Source: an uncultured Clostridia bacterium (lineage in GTDB: Bacteria > Bacillota > Clostridia > TANB77 > CAG-508). From it: a stretch of 59,820 nt of DNA. Positions 16,515 to 25,171 of the stretch are shown piece after piece. Where the stretch lies: NCBI GenBank assembly GCA_947624195.1, contig CANQJH010000007.1:1-59820 (forward strand), read 5' to 3'. Made by a program: the position numbers and the translations under genes. Positions within the stretch are counted from its first letter, which is position 1. Every line of letters starts with the position of its first letter. Below the pieces are notes generated by a model. The model did no database searches. It saw only the letters and a program-made list of their open reading frames with translations, and was not told the origin of the DNA.

Positions 16515-17027
16515 GTGGAAAATCAAAAAGCAAAATACACTGCACAAGATATTGCAAAATGGTTTTTATATAAAAATTATGCAGAACAAAAAGCAAAAGT
16601 CGCCGAAAATGATAATTACGAAGTTTATGACGGAATAACGCATTTGAAATTGCAAAAATTATTATATAATGCACAAGGTGTATATTTAGCCATAAAAGAT
16701 AAAAAATTATTTGAAGACGATTTAGAAGCGTGGGATCACGGTCCAGTCGTAAAAGATGTATATGATACTTATTGTGTATTTGGAAGGAATCCAATAATTA
16801 TACCAGCGACTCCGGAAAATGATAAAATAGTTGAGGAAATAGAAAAGGATACAGAAGTAAAAGAAATCCTAGATATGGTTTATGACCATTTTTCTATATA
16901 TACAGCATGGGAATTAAGAGAAATGTCTCATAAGAAAGGAAGTCCATGGGATAATACAAAAAAGAATAGTATCATAGATCCCAAAGTAATAAGAGATTAT
17001 TTTAAGGAAGAGGTTATAGAACAATAA
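16515..17027 (+). CDS. Panacea-domain antitoxin (SocA/DUF4065 type)
   Basis: The Panacea domain neutralises structurally unrelated toxins in many bacterial and phage toxin-antitoxin pairs. It was formerly DUF4065, and the SocA antitoxin of Caulobacter has it. The markers here are YTAQDIAKWFLYKN, ITHLKLQKLLYNAQGVYLAI, FEDDLEAWDHGPVVKDVYDT and YTAWELREMSHKKGSPWDNT, spread over the full 170 aa. Translation starts at GTG 16515 after AAGGAGGG. The stop is directly followed by the ATG of the partner gene with no gap. Its own promoter and palindrome suggest autoregulation. Confidence 0.9.
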   Translation: MENQKAKYTAQDIAKWFLYKNYAEQKAKVAENDNYEVYDGITHLKLQKLLYNAQGVYLAIKDKKLFEDDLEAWDHGPVVKDVYDTYCVFGRNPIIIPATPENDKIVEEIEKDTEVKEILDMVYDHFSIYTAWELREMSHKKGSPWDNTKKNSIIDPKVIRDYFKEEVIEQ

Positions 17028-17441
17028 ATGACAAAAATAAAAAATAAAAATTATAGATTACAAAATAATATTTGTACAAATTGTTTTAAAAGCAACCATA
17101 TAGTTTTTAATTTTGCATATATAACTTATAGTGATAATTTTAATAAAGATGAAAAGAGCACAATGATTGATAGAATGCGCGAAATTTCAAGTGTAACATA
17201 TTTAGAATTAATGAGATGGGATAAATATAAAGGCTTAGAAGAAGAAAGAATAAAAATCAATAAAAATATTCCGATAGAGTTTTGCAGAGATATTGAGCAG
17301 TTTGACGGAAAATATACTATAATGAGGTTATATAAAAACAATTATCCTACTCCAGGTAGAATAATAGGAAAACTAATAAATAAAGTATTTTACATATTTT
17401 ATATCGATACAAAGGGAGTTTTATATAATCATGGTAAATAG
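17028..17441 (+). CDS. putative toxin partner of the Panacea antitoxin
   Basis: This basic 137-aa protein (many Lys, Arg, Asn and Tyr) follows the antitoxin stop with zero spacing. It begins MTKIKNKNYRLQNNICTNC, has a predicted central helix with SVTYLELMRWDKYK, and ends in a beta-rich part with FCRDIEQFDGKYTIMRL, then GRIIGK, VFYIFYID and GVLYNHG. The terminal strand pattern with FYIFYID resembles small ribonuclease-fold toxins, but I see no diagnostic catalytic set and cannot assign a family. Size, charge and zero-gap coupling to a Panacea gene support the toxin role by inference. Confidence 0.6.
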   Translation: MTKIKNKNYRLQNNICTNCFKSNHIVFNFAYITYSDNFNKDEKSTMIDRMREISSVTYLELMRWDKYKGLEEERIKINKNIPIEFCRDIEQFDGKYTIMRLYKNNYPTPGRIIGKLINKVFYIFYIDTKGVLYNHGK

Positions 17442-17616
17442 TAGCTGGGAAATTGCTAATTGTAAATATTGATATTAATTTTAATATTTTGGAATAAATA
17501 AATTGTAATAAAAATGTAATATAAAATAAAGAAATAATAATTGTAAAAATGAAAATGATGTGATAATATAAATGTAACAATAAAAGATCCAAACAAAAGA
17601 AAGGTAAAAATAAAAG

Positions 17617-17810
17617 ATGAAAAAGCTTGAAAGCCTTGCGAGAGTAGAGAGAGAGAGAGAGAGAGTTGCATTTTAGAAAGTAAAAATGTAGACTTATTAA
17701 GTGATGTTGAAAACAATAATTATGATATAAAAAATAAAAATGAAATAAATAATAAAGAAATAAATTTTATAAATAAATGTAATAGAGCTATGTGTTTTAG
17801 AGGAAGCTAG
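17617..17810 (+). pseudogene. reading frame interrupted at an (AG)10 tract
   Basis: ATG 17617, with GAAAGG upstream, opens MKKLESLARVERERERVAF and stops at 17674-17676 just past an uninterrupted AG tract (17646-17665, ten units). Deleting one AG, or adding two, would join it to a frame that runs to TAG 17808-17810 and reads ESCILESKNVDLLSDVENN and, at the end, NKCNRAMCFRGS. The full-length form would be about 64 aa, hydrophilic, with no recognised family. It may be a phase-variable gene in the OFF state or a decayed small gene. Positions 17442-17616 upstream are A/T-rich, without any feature I can support. Confidence 0.45.
17646..17665. repeat. (AG)10 dinucleotide tract
   Basis: Ten perfect AG units occur inside a translated frame. 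Such tracts are slippage-prone and rare in this A/T-rich sequence. Confidence 0.95.
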
Positions 17811-17830
17811 AATACGTGGCTTTTTGTTGT
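17786..17830 (+). terminator. strong terminator before the prepilin-like gene
   Basis: AGCTATGT pairs with ACGTGGCT (with wobbles) and TTTTAG pairs with CTAGAA inside it, closed by an AGGAAG loop. TTTTTGTTGT follows. It ends transcription from the toxin-antitoxin pair and the AG-tract frame. Confidence 0.8.
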
Positions 17831-17896
17831 ATAAATAATTAGATATTATGTTTTTAAAATTAATAAATAAAATATTAAAATTTAAGGAGGAAAGAA

Positions 17897-19018
17897 ATGA
17901 AAAAATTAAAAGAAAAAGGAATCACATTGGTGGCGCTAGTAGTAACAATAATATTATTATTAATACTAGCAGGAGTAACATTAACTATTGCTCTAGGAGA
18001 AAATGGCTTATTTAAAATGGCTAGCCAATCAGTGGAAGTTTCAAAAGATGTTGCAGAAGAAGAAAAAGTAAAGCTTGCGGTAAGTGCAGCATTTTTAGAC
18101 GGAACAGGAACACTAACAAAAGCAAATGTACAGAAAGCATTAGAAAATGAATTTGGAACACTAGAAGAAGGACAGCTAGAAGGAGGAGACGCAGGACCAT
18201 GGACATTTAAAGGAGATAGAAAAACATATACCATAGGAAATGGTGGAGATATACAAGAATTAAAACCCAAAACAGTGGCAGATTTAAAAGCAGGAGATTG
18301 GGTAATATATGAATCCTCACAAGGTAGTATGCCTTGTAGAGTATTATATGATACAGAATATAATACAACAAATAAAACCGACTATGGTATTCAGATAATA
18401 TCTTCTAATATTGTATCAGACGTAACCTTAGGAGAAACTGACCCTTATGCTAATCCAGATAGGGTTGAGTTGGACAATAAAAGAACTGAGAGTTGGTATC
18501 AGGATAGATATAGAGGAATAGATTCATATAATAATGCAATTCAAACATTGAATAAAGAAGCAAGTAAATACATAAATAGTAATACCAATTTTGTTGCAGA
18601 GGCGAGATGTGTTGGAAGTGTGCCTAATGACCCTAATTCAGAATCAGAATTAACTACACATTCTTCAACAGATGAAGATTGTCAGTTTAAAAATGGTAAA
18701 TATAGAAAAGGAGATAATAATTATGAGACAGATTGGGAACAAATGAACAATATAAGTGATAGTTTGGCGACTGTAGACCCTGCGAAAAAATATTGGATGG
18801 CTTCGAGAGTTGAACATGATGGGGATGAGTACGGTCTTTATGTCGCTGATGGTTTTTGTTCGGATGAATTATATTATGAGGATTTATTCCATATGCAGTG
18901 CGATCTTGAAAATGCCTATAGTAAAACATTTGGTCTTCGACCAGTATTTAAATTAAAAGATGGAGTTAAACTAGTGGACGGAGATGGCTCAATGAATAAT
19001 CCTTATAAAATGGGCTGA
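17897..19018 (+). CDS. prepilin-like surface protein with DUF6273-like C-terminus
   Basis: The N-terminus MKKLKEKGITLVALVVTIIL, continuing LLILAGVTL, is a type IV prepilin-type signal: a short basic leader, a G-I/T-L processing site and one long hydrophobic helix (about 9-31). Residues 32-110 form a polar linker, and residues 120-373 an extracellular domain. The end, KKYWMASRVEHDGDEYGLYV, then FGLRPVFKLKDGVKLVDGDG and NPYKM, is typical of large Clostridia families with a DUF6273-like fold. No pilus assembly genes lie nearby, so it is a secreted or surface protein using the pilin route rather than a structural pilin. AGGAGG precedes the start, and a terminator lies at 19091-19128. Confidence 0.7.
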   Translation: MKKLKEKGITLVALVVTIILLLILAGVTLTIALGENGLFKMASQSVEVSKDVAEEEKVKLAVSAAFLDGTGTLTKANVQKALENEFGTLEEGQLEGGDAGPWTFKGDRKTYTIGNGGDIQELKPKTVADLKAGDWVIYESSQGSMPCRVLYDTEYNTTNKTDYGIQIISSNIVSDVTLGETDPYANPDRVELDNKRTESWYQDRYRGIDSYNNAIQTLNKEASKYINSNTNFVAEARCVGSVPNDPNSESELTTHSSTDEDCQFKNGKYRKGDNNYETDWEQMNNISDSLATVDPAKKYWMASRVEHDGDEYGLYVADGFCSDELYYEDLFHMQCDLENAYSKTFGLRPVFKLKDGVKLVDGDGSMNNPYKMG

Positions 19019-19090
19019 CATCCGGACAGAATTTAAAAAAGCTTGATAAATAGGTACTTATGAGATAAAAAAGTGCGTCCAGTAAAAAGG

Positions 19091-19128
19091 AAATCGATGA
19101 AATTTTTATGAAAATTCATCGATTTTTT
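19091..19128 (+). terminator. terminator after the prepilin-like gene
   Basis: AAATCGATGAA (19091-19101) and TTCATCGATTT (19115-19125) form a perfect 11-bp stem followed by TTT. On the plus strand the T-run directly follows the stem. It may originally have belonged to the insertion remnant. Confidence 0.8.
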
Positions 19129-19196
19129 GAAAAATGGGCAAAACAAATAAACATAGAACATTTTGAAAAAAATCTATGAGAAAAATAAGTATAAAA

Positions 19197-20172
19197 TTAA
19201 ACATCGTAGGGGACAAAAGAAAATTTTAAAACGAAATCGACATGATTGTAATAACACATATTAAAGATAGTAAGCCCAAGATTAAAGAAAGAATAAAGTC
19301 TAAAAGGAGCAGAATTAGGGTGTTTACGAGTATCACGAATATGAAGGTAATAGTGATGTTTGTTTTTATTATAATCAACGCCAATAATAGTAAGCCAAAG
19401 AAGAGCAATGCACATAACAGTAAAAAGAGAAATAAAATGCTCAATCTTTTGGGTGTTAGTAGATTCAAGTCTAAAACCATTAGATTTTTGAGATTTAAAA
19501 ATAGATTCAATAGAGCCAAAACGATAAGAATAATTGCGAACAGCACGAGAAGTAACATCGTTGGTAATTAAAAACCAAGACTCACCGGTAACGCAAGAAC
19601 GGGAAACAACAATATTAGTTTTAAAAAGTTTTCTAGTAAAAAGGACATCATTAAGAACAACAGAATCATGTATGTGAGGATGAATATCTTTAAGTTGTTT
19701 AGAAACAAGAGAGCGATTAGAATCAAAGTAGAAGAAGCGAAAGAAAGATTTAGCACGTATGCAGAAGAAAGCACCGATAGATTGAATAAAAGAAAGAATA
19801 TCAGTGTTAGTGAACCATCTATCAGCGAGAAAAGTAATATGATAATTAGTATCAGAAAATAAATTGAAACAATAAGAAATGCCTTGTTTAATAAGATCCA
19901 AAGAATAAGCTTCAGGATTGTGTTTACCCTTAAAGCAACGAAACCAAAGAGGAATACCGCTGTTTACCAATACGAAGAGAAAAAAGAAGGATAGTGAATT
20001 TATCTTTACAAAACATGTGGTCAAAAGAGATATGAATATTATTGTCAGCATGTTTAACACGAAAATGAGAGATGACGGACTTAATGATAGAGTCGTAGCA
20101 AGAGTAAGAGAAAGAAGAGAAGGAAGAGATAATTAAATAGAGAACTGATAATAGGTGTGTTGAAAAACATAC
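19197..20172 (-). pseudogene. IS4-family DDE transposase, truncated and frameshifted
   Basis: Read leftward, the frame entering from about 20172 gives FSYSCYDSIIKSVISHF, then HISFDHMFCKDKFTILL, and ends at RIGKQ. Near 19955-19965 one extra base shifts the frame, and the homology continues as GIPLWFRCFKGKHNPEAYSL, ITFLADRWFTNTD, RFGSIESIFKSQKSNGF and IEHFISLFTVMCIALLW to the stop at 19197. RFGSIESIFK fits the Y-R-E-K signature of IS4 transposases, and DRWF carries the second Asp. About 100 N-terminal residues are missing and an in-frame stop lies at the right end. The gene is dead. Plus-strand frames over it are antisense artefacts. Confidence 0.8.
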
Positions 20173-20196
20173 CTATTTTTGAATAGGAAAATTACG

Positions 20197-20225
20197 TTGA
20201 CAAACGTTTTGTATTAGAGTATAAT
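20197..20225 (+). promoter_or_regulatory. consensus promoter of typA
   Basis: TTGACA (20197-20202) and TATAAT (20220-20225) are both perfect, with 17-base spacing. They lie immediately outside the insertion remnant, so the remnant did not separate typA from its promoter. Confidence 0.85.
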
Positions 20226-20337
20226 TATAATGTTGTAAATTAGTAAATTATTAATAAAATAATGCATAGTAAATGGATAAAAAATATGACCCCAAAAGTT
20301 ACTAATAAAAATTTATAAAATAAAAGAGGATAAAGAA

Positions 20338-22161
20338 ATGAATAACGAAAAGATTAGAAATATTGCAATAATTGCACACGTTGACCATGGCAAAACTACA
20401 TTAGTTGATGCACTTTTACATCAAAGCCATGTTTTTAGAGATAATGAACAAGTTGAAGAGAGAGTAATGGATTCAAATGACCTTGAAAGAGAAAGGGGAA
20501 TTACTATTCTTTCTAAAAATACTTCTATTATGTATAATGATATAAAAATTAATATAGTAGATACTCCTGGACATGCTGATTTTGAAGGAGAAGTTGAAAG
20601 AGTACTTAAAACAGTTGATGGAGTACTTTTATTGGTTGATGCTTTTGACGGCCCTATGCCTCAAACAAGGGAAGTCCTTAAAAAGGCTTTAGCATTAAAT
20701 CTTCAACCTATTGTTGTTATAAATAAAATTGATAGACCAGGAGCAAATCCTCTAAAGGCTGTTGATTCAGTTTTAGAGTTATTTATTGATTTAGGTGCAA
20801 ATGATGAACAATTGGATTTCCCAGTTATTTACGCTTCTGCTAAAAATGGCATTGCTAAAATGAATTTGGAAGATGAAAGTGATAATATCAAATGCATACT
20901 TGATACAATAATTGAAAAAATTGATCCACCAAAATGTGAAATTGATGGAACAATGCAACTTTTAGTTTCAAATATTGGTTATGATGATTATTTAGGAAGA
21001 TTAGCATCAGGTAGAGTAGAACGTGGCATAATTAAAGCTGGACAAATGGTTAGTATATGTAAAGAAAATGATAATGTTGTTCAAGGTAAAATTGCAAAAT
21101 TATTTACTTATGAGGGATTAAAAAGAGTTGAAGCTGAAGAGGTAAAAGCTGGAGACATAGTTGTTATTTCAGGTATACCAGATATAAATATTGGTGAAAC
21201 AATATGTGACTTAGACCATCCAGATAAAATTGATTTTGTAAATATTGATGAGCCAACTGTATCCATGACTTTTAGTGTAAATGACGGCCCACTAGCTGGA
21301 AAAGAAGGTAAATTTGTTACTTCAAGACATATAAGAGATAGACTTCAAAAAGAACTTGAAAGAAACGTATCACTTAGGGTAAGTGATACTGAAAAGGCAG
21401 ATAGTTTTGAAGTATGTGGTCGTGGTGAACTACATTTATCAGTTCTTATTGAAACAATGAGAAGAGAAGGATTTGAATTATTGGTATCACGTCCAAAAGT
21501 TATCTTCAAGGAAATAGATGGTGTAAAATGCGAGCCAATAGAGACCTTAACTGTAAATATTCCAGATGATTCTGTTGGAACTGTTATTGAAAAACTAGGA
21601 AAAAGAAAAGCTGAAATGATTAATATGGAGCCAGCTGAAAGTGGACATACTAAGATAGATTTTGAAATACCTGCAAGAGGTCTTATAGGTTATAGAACAG
21701 AATTTTTAACAGATACTAAAGGTGAAGGCAGGATGGCAAGTGTATTTAAAGAATACCAACCATATAAAGGTGAAATCCAGTCAAGAACAAAAGGAGTCAT
21801 AGTTGCTTTTGAGGCTGGTACATCTATCACTTATGGACTATATAATGCACAATTAAGAGGAGAACTTTTAATTGGTCCAGGTGTTGAAGTTTATGAAGGT
21901 ATGATAGTTGGAATAAACCCAAGATATGAAGATTTATCAGTAAATGTTTGCAAAGAAAAGCATTTAACAAATACTAGAGCATCTGGTTCGGATGATGCAC
22001 TTCGTTTAGTTCCACCACTAAAAATGTCCTTAGAGCAAGCTATAGAATTTATTGAAGAAGATGAGCTTGTTGAAGTAACTCCACAAAATATTAGACTAAG
22101 AAAGAAAATCTTAGACACCAAAACGAGGGAAAGAGAAGCTAGAAGAACAGTAAAAGAATAA
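20338..22161 (+). CDS. typA: ribosome-binding GTPase TypA/BipA
   Basis: This translational GTPase acts on the 70S ribosome and in 50S assembly and stress adaptation. G1 is [15 protein letters not shown], with the switch region [11 protein letters not shown]3 DTPGHADF, G4 NKIDRPGA and G5 YASAKNG. Domains II, III and V follow, with [20 protein letters not shown], and the TypA-specific C-terminal domain with [19 protein letters not shown], ends in a basic tail. The length of 607 aa is standard. AAGAGG upstream is a modest ribosome binding site. It is probably in one transcript with trmR. Confidence 0.97.
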   Translation: MNNEKIRNIAIIAHVDHGKTTLVDALLHQSHVFRDNEQVEERVMDSNDLERERGITILSKNTSIMYNDIKINIVDTPGHADFEGEVERVLKTVDGVLLLVDAFDGPMPQTREVLKKALALNLQPIVVINKIDRPGANPLKAVDSVLELFIDLGANDEQLDFPVIYASAKNGIAKMNLEDESDNIKCILDTIIEKIDPPKCEIDGTMQLLVSNIGYDDYLGRLASGRVERGIIKAGQMVSICKENDNVVQGKIAKLFTYEGLKRVEAEEVKAGDIVVISGIPDINIGETICDLDHPDKIDFVNIDEPTVSMTFSVNDGPLAGKEGKFVTSRHIRDRLQKELERNVSLRVSDTEKADSFEVCGRGELHLSVLIETMRREGFELLVSRPKVIFKEIDGVKCEPIETLTVNIPDDSVGTVIEKLGKRKAEMINMEPAESGHTKIDFEIPARGLIGYRTEFLTDTKGEGRMASVFKEYQPYKGEIQSRTKGVIVAFEAGTSITYGLYNAQLRGELLIGPGVEVYEGMIVGINPRYEDLSVNVCKEKHLTNTRASGSDDALRLVPPLKMSLEQAIEFIEEDELVEVTPQNIRLRKKILDTKTREREARRTVKE

Positions 22162-22229
22162 ATGCTAATGCTTCCGTTGATCGTTGCAAGGCAAAAATCT
22201 AAAAAACAAGAAATGGAGCAAAATACATA

Positions 22230-22811
22230 ATGGATAAATTATCTAAAATAAAGCAAAAAGCAATAGCTAATCATGTTCCTATTATTATGGATGATACTTT
22301 GGAAGTTATTAATGAATATATGAAAAATAGAAAAGTAAATAGGATACTTGAAATTGGAACTGCAGTTGGATATTCTGCAATATGCTTCACTAATTTCTTA
22401 GATGAAAATGGTAGAATTGATACCATTGAGAGAGACGAAAACATGATAAGCAAAGCCAAAGATAATATAAGTGCAATGAAAATGGATGACGTAATTGAAA
22501 TTCTTGAAGGTGATGCTGTTGATATATTGCCAACTTTAAATAATAAATATGATATGATATTTATTGATGCAGCTAAGACAAAATATCCATTTTTCTTGGA
22601 GCAGGCGCTAAGATTATTAGACAAAGATGGAGTTATATTTGCTGATAATATTTTATTTAAAGGTTATGTTATGAGTAATTATAACAAACATAAGCAAAGG
22701 ACTGCTGTAAATCATTTAAGAGAGTACATCAAAAATGTAACTGAAAATCCTAACTTACACACGGAAATTTTAGAAGTTGGAGATGGGTTAGCAATTACAC
22801 AATTTAATTAA
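22230..22811 (+). CDS. trmR: tRNA 5-hydroxyuridine methyltransferase (YrrM type)
   Basis: This class I SAM-dependent O-methyltransferase of the caffeoyl-CoA OMT family has a SAM site in RILEIGTAVGYSAICFTNFL, IERDENM as the acidic ribose contact, and metal and catalytic residues in FIDAAKTKYPFF and FADNILFKG. At 193 aa it is close to Bacillus TrmR (YrrM), which methylates 5-hydroxyuridine at the wobble base. A small-molecule catechol-like substrate cannot be excluded from sequence alone. It follows typA by 68 bases and ends at a strong bidirectional hairpin. Confidence 0.8.
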   Translation: MDKLSKIKQKAIANHVPIIMDDTLEVINEYMKNRKVNRILEIGTAVGYSAICFTNFLDENGRIDTIERDENMISKAKDNISAMKMDDVIEILEGDAVDILPTLNNKYDMIFIDAAKTKYPFFLEQALRLLDKDGVIFADNILFKGYVMSNYNKHKQRTAVNHLREYIKNVTENPNLHTEILEVGDGLAITQFN

Positions 22812-22813
22812 AT

Positions 22814-22876
22814 ATAAAATGTTACTTTTATTATTTATGTTTTATTGAATATTAAATTTTAAAAGTAACATTTTAT
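22814..22876. terminator. long symmetrical terminator, 17-bp stem
   Basis: Two 17-base arms (22814-22830 and 22860-22876) are perfectly complementary, with a 29-base A/T loop. The core is AAAATGTTACTTTTA. This is unusually long for a bacterial terminator and would work in either direction. Confidence 0.7.
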
Positions 22877-22910
22877 GTGTTTAATAGTTAATGTTAATTT
22901 CGATAAATTA

Positions 22911-22939
22911 TTGACTTTTGTCTTAAGTTTAGATAAAAT
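22911..22939 (+). promoter_or_regulatory. promoter of the cadherin-like protein gene
   Basis: TTGACT (22911-22916) and TAAAAT (22934-22939) have 17-base spacing. They lie about 50 bases ahead of the start codon. Confidence 0.6.
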
Positions 22940-22989
22940 TTATAATGATAAATTATGTAGTAAATTTGAACTAAGGAAGGAATCAAAAA

Positions 22990-23844
22990 ATGAAAAAATC
23001 AAACACAATATTGGTATGTATATTAGTAATTATTTTTCTAAGCATAGGCATAACTGCAACTTTTGCTACAAATACTACAAATAGTGAGCATAGTAATAAT
23101 TTCCTTAAATCATTGAGTGTTGAGGGATATACAATATCGCCTGAGTTTAATAAATACAATTTAACATATTATTTAGTAATTCCGTCAGGAGTGAATTCAG
23201 TTAATGTATTAGCTGAGGCAGAAAATGAAAATGCTAAAACTAAAATAACTGGAAATACTAAGTTATCAAGTAAAGAAAATACAATTAAAATAGTTGTTAC
23301 TGCTCAAAATAAAACAACCAAGACTTATAATATTATTGCAACAAAGCAAGAGGATAATGGTTTGAAATTGACGGAATTGGCAATAGAAGGCACAACAATT
23401 AATGAGCCTCTTTCTGATATGAATTATAATTATACTGCTGATTTAAAGAGTGATAAAGATTTAACTGATTTGAAGATTACTGCAGTTGCTTCTATGGAAA
23501 GTGCTTCAGTTGAAATATTGGGCGATACTGGTTTAGAGTCTGGAGAGAATATAGTTACAATTATTTTAAGAAATGGTAATACTGTTACTACATATGAAAT
23601 TACTGTAAACATTACTGTTGAAAAGACTGTTATAACTGAAGTAAAAAATAATGCAATTATTGGAACATTTAACAAAGTTAAAGATTATGTTACAGAGTTC
23701 TTTAAGGATGAAAATAAGACAATTGCTGTGCTTGTTGCAGTTGCTGTAATATTATTTATTTTAGTAGTAATTCTAATAATAAAGATTCACAACAAAAACA
23801 AAGTTGAACAAAATAGAGAAAATCTTCGCAAAAGGGCAAAATAA
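22990..23844 (+). CDS. membrane-anchored protein with cadherin-like beta-sandwich domains
   Basis: Residues 1-27 form a signal peptide (ILVCILVIIFLSIGITATFA). Two repeats of a cadherin-like beta-sandwich domain follow (about 36-118 and 125-212). Each starts with LKSLSVEGYTISPEFNKYNL- or LTELAIEGTTINEPLSDM-like text and ends in TYNIIATK or TYEITVNI. A linker leads to one membrane helix (about 243-265) and a short basic cytoplasmic tail. It is probably a cell-surface structural or adhesion protein held in the membrane. The protein at 43469-44488 has the same domain type and layout. AAGGAAGG precedes the start. Confidence 0.75.
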   Translation: MKKSNTILVCILVIIFLSIGITATFATNTTNSEHSNNFLKSLSVEGYTISPEFNKYNLTYYLVIPSGVNSVNVLAEAENENAKTKITGNTKLSSKENTIKIVVTAQNKTTKTYNIIATKQEDNGLKLTELAIEGTTINEPLSDMNYNYTADLKSDKDLTDLKITAVASMESASVEILGDTGLESGENIVTIILRNGNTVTTYEITVNITVEKTVITEVKNNAIIGTFNKVKDYVTEFFKDENKTIAVLVAVAVILFILVVILIIKIHNKNKVEQNRENLRKRAK

Positions 23845-23949
23845 AAATACAAATATAAAATTGAAAATATGAGAAATATATGAAATATAGGAATACAGTT
23901 TGATATAAAGCAATTTTCAAAAGATTAAAGTAAATGGGAGGATAAACAA

Positions 23950-25089
23950 ATGTTAAAAAGAGTTGCTATTCTTGCAAATGGAGGAGATGTAGCTGGACTT
24001 AATCCTGTTATAAGAGCTATCAAGAGGTCGTGCGAAGTTCATGGTATAGAGTGCTATGGTTTTATTGATGGATATAAAGGTCTCTTAGAAAATAAATTTA
24101 TAAGATTAGATTTTAATCACTTAGCTGATGGCATATTACCTAAAGGTGGCTCAATAATTGGTTCTTCTACAAATACTATAGTCTTTCATTATAAAGTTAC
24201 CAATCCTGATGGAACTGTAGAATATAAAGATTTATCTGATTTATGTGTTCAAAATGTAATGAAAGATGGGTTTGACTGTGTATTTACATTAGGAGGAGAT
24301 AGCACACAAAAATCAGCTAGAGATTTGTTTATCAAAGGAATAAAAACAATAGGTGTTCCTAAAACAATAGATAATGACGTGGCTTGCACCGACATTACTT
24401 TTGGCTACAATACAGCAGTTTCAGTTGCAGCAGAAGCTTTGGATAGACTTCATACAACCGCCGAAACACATCATAGGATAATGTGCCTAGAGGTTATGGG
24501 TAGATATGCTGGCTGGATTGCTTTAGAGTCGGCGATTGCTGGTGGAGCAGATGCTGTTTTAATTCCCGAGATACCATATGACATCAATAAAGTTGCACAA
24601 AGCATTAAAAGAAGAATAGCAAGAGGAAAACAATTTAGTGTTGTAGTAGTATCTGAAGGCGCAATCCCAAAAAACGGCCAAGCTTCAACATTTAATAGCG
24701 ATGTAGATAATGGAACAGGTATCACCGTAAAATTTGCAGGTGCAGGAGATAAAGTTGCTAAAGAACTTGAAAAATTAGTAGGGTTAGAGGCAAGATGTAC
24801 TACTCTTGGATATATGCAAAGAGGTGGAACCCCAACGGCTTATGATAGAGTTCTTTCAACAAAATATGGTGCAAAAGCTATGGAACTTGCTATGGAAGGC
24901 AAATTTGGTGTGCTTACTGTAATAAAAAACGGAAAGCTTGACTATGTACCATTAGAAGAAGTTGTTGGAAACAATAAAGAGCTTGGCGCAGTTGAGGGTG
25001 GAACAGAAGACAGCAATGTTCGTTTAGTTACAATGGATGATGAACTTGTAAAAACAGCTAGAGACATTGGAATTTGCCTAGGAGACTAA
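23950..25089 (+). CDS. 6-phosphofructokinase family enzyme, unusual donor site
   Basis: The PFK fold is clear: LANGGDVAGLNPVIRAI at the N-terminus, PKTIDNDVACTDITFGYNTA, and EVMGRYAGWIAL with the fructose-6-phosphate contacts. The phosphoryl-donor site differs from standard ATP enzymes. The usual GGDGS is TLGGDSTQKSA here (about residues 117-127), so the residue normally Gly (ATP type) or Asp (pyrophosphate type) is Ser. The next motif has PKTIDND, where the Lys is typical of pyrophosphate or mixed-donor enzymes. Donor specificity therefore cannot be assigned. At 379 aa it is longer than Bacillus PfkA. GGGAGG precedes the start. Confidence 0.85.
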   Translation: MLKRVAILANGGDVAGLNPVIRAIKRSCEVHGIECYGFIDGYKGLLENKFIRLDFNHLADGILPKGGSIIGSSTNTIVFHYKVTNPDGTVEYKDLSDLCVQNVMKDGFDCVFTLGGDSTQKSARDLFIKGIKTIGVPKTIDNDVACTDITFGYNTAVSVAAEALDRLHTTAETHHRIMCLEVMGRYAGWIALESAIAGGADAVLIPEIPYDINKVAQSIKRRIARGKQFSVVVVSEGAIPKNGQASTFNSDVDNGTGITVKFAGAGDKVAKELEKLVGLEARCTTLGYMQRGGTPTAYDRVLSTKYGAKAMELAMEGKFGVLTVIKNGKLDYVPLEEVVGNNKELGAVEGGTEDSNVRLVTMDDELVKTARDIGICLGD

Positions 25090-25171
25090 ACAACTAGAAC
25101 TTTAAATTTGTTATTAATTGTGTAAAAAAATTATTCTATTATTACTTATGCAAAAAGGAATTTATTATATT

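Larger units (their letters stand above)
19048..20178 (-). mobile_element. degenerate IS4-type insertion remnant
   Basis: A decayed transposase gene fills most of this span. A 9-bp candidate terminal inverted repeat AAATAGGTA occurs at 19048-19056 and, inverted, at 20170-20178. TTGAT lies to the left and TTGAAT to the right, as possible traces of a target duplication. The ends are weakly supported and the element is shorter than usual IS4 relatives, in line with loss of the transposase N-terminus. A hairpin at 20151-20176 overlaps the right end. Confidence 0.45.

Noticed and set aside
19242..20136. Plus-strand frames of 64-109 aa over the IS remnant
   Set aside because: They are antisense to the recognisable transposase and highly basic in the way typical of reverse-strand translation.
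20151..20176. Stand-alone terminator before typA
   Set aside because: The ATAGGTGTGTT/AACATACCTAT hairpin overlaps the decayed transposase frame and the possible IS end; no plus-strand gene that it would terminate is visible.
22875..23084. 69-aa plus-strand frame before the cadherin-like protein
   Set aside because: It overlaps the promoter and the signal peptide of the real gene in another frame and has no ribosome binding site.
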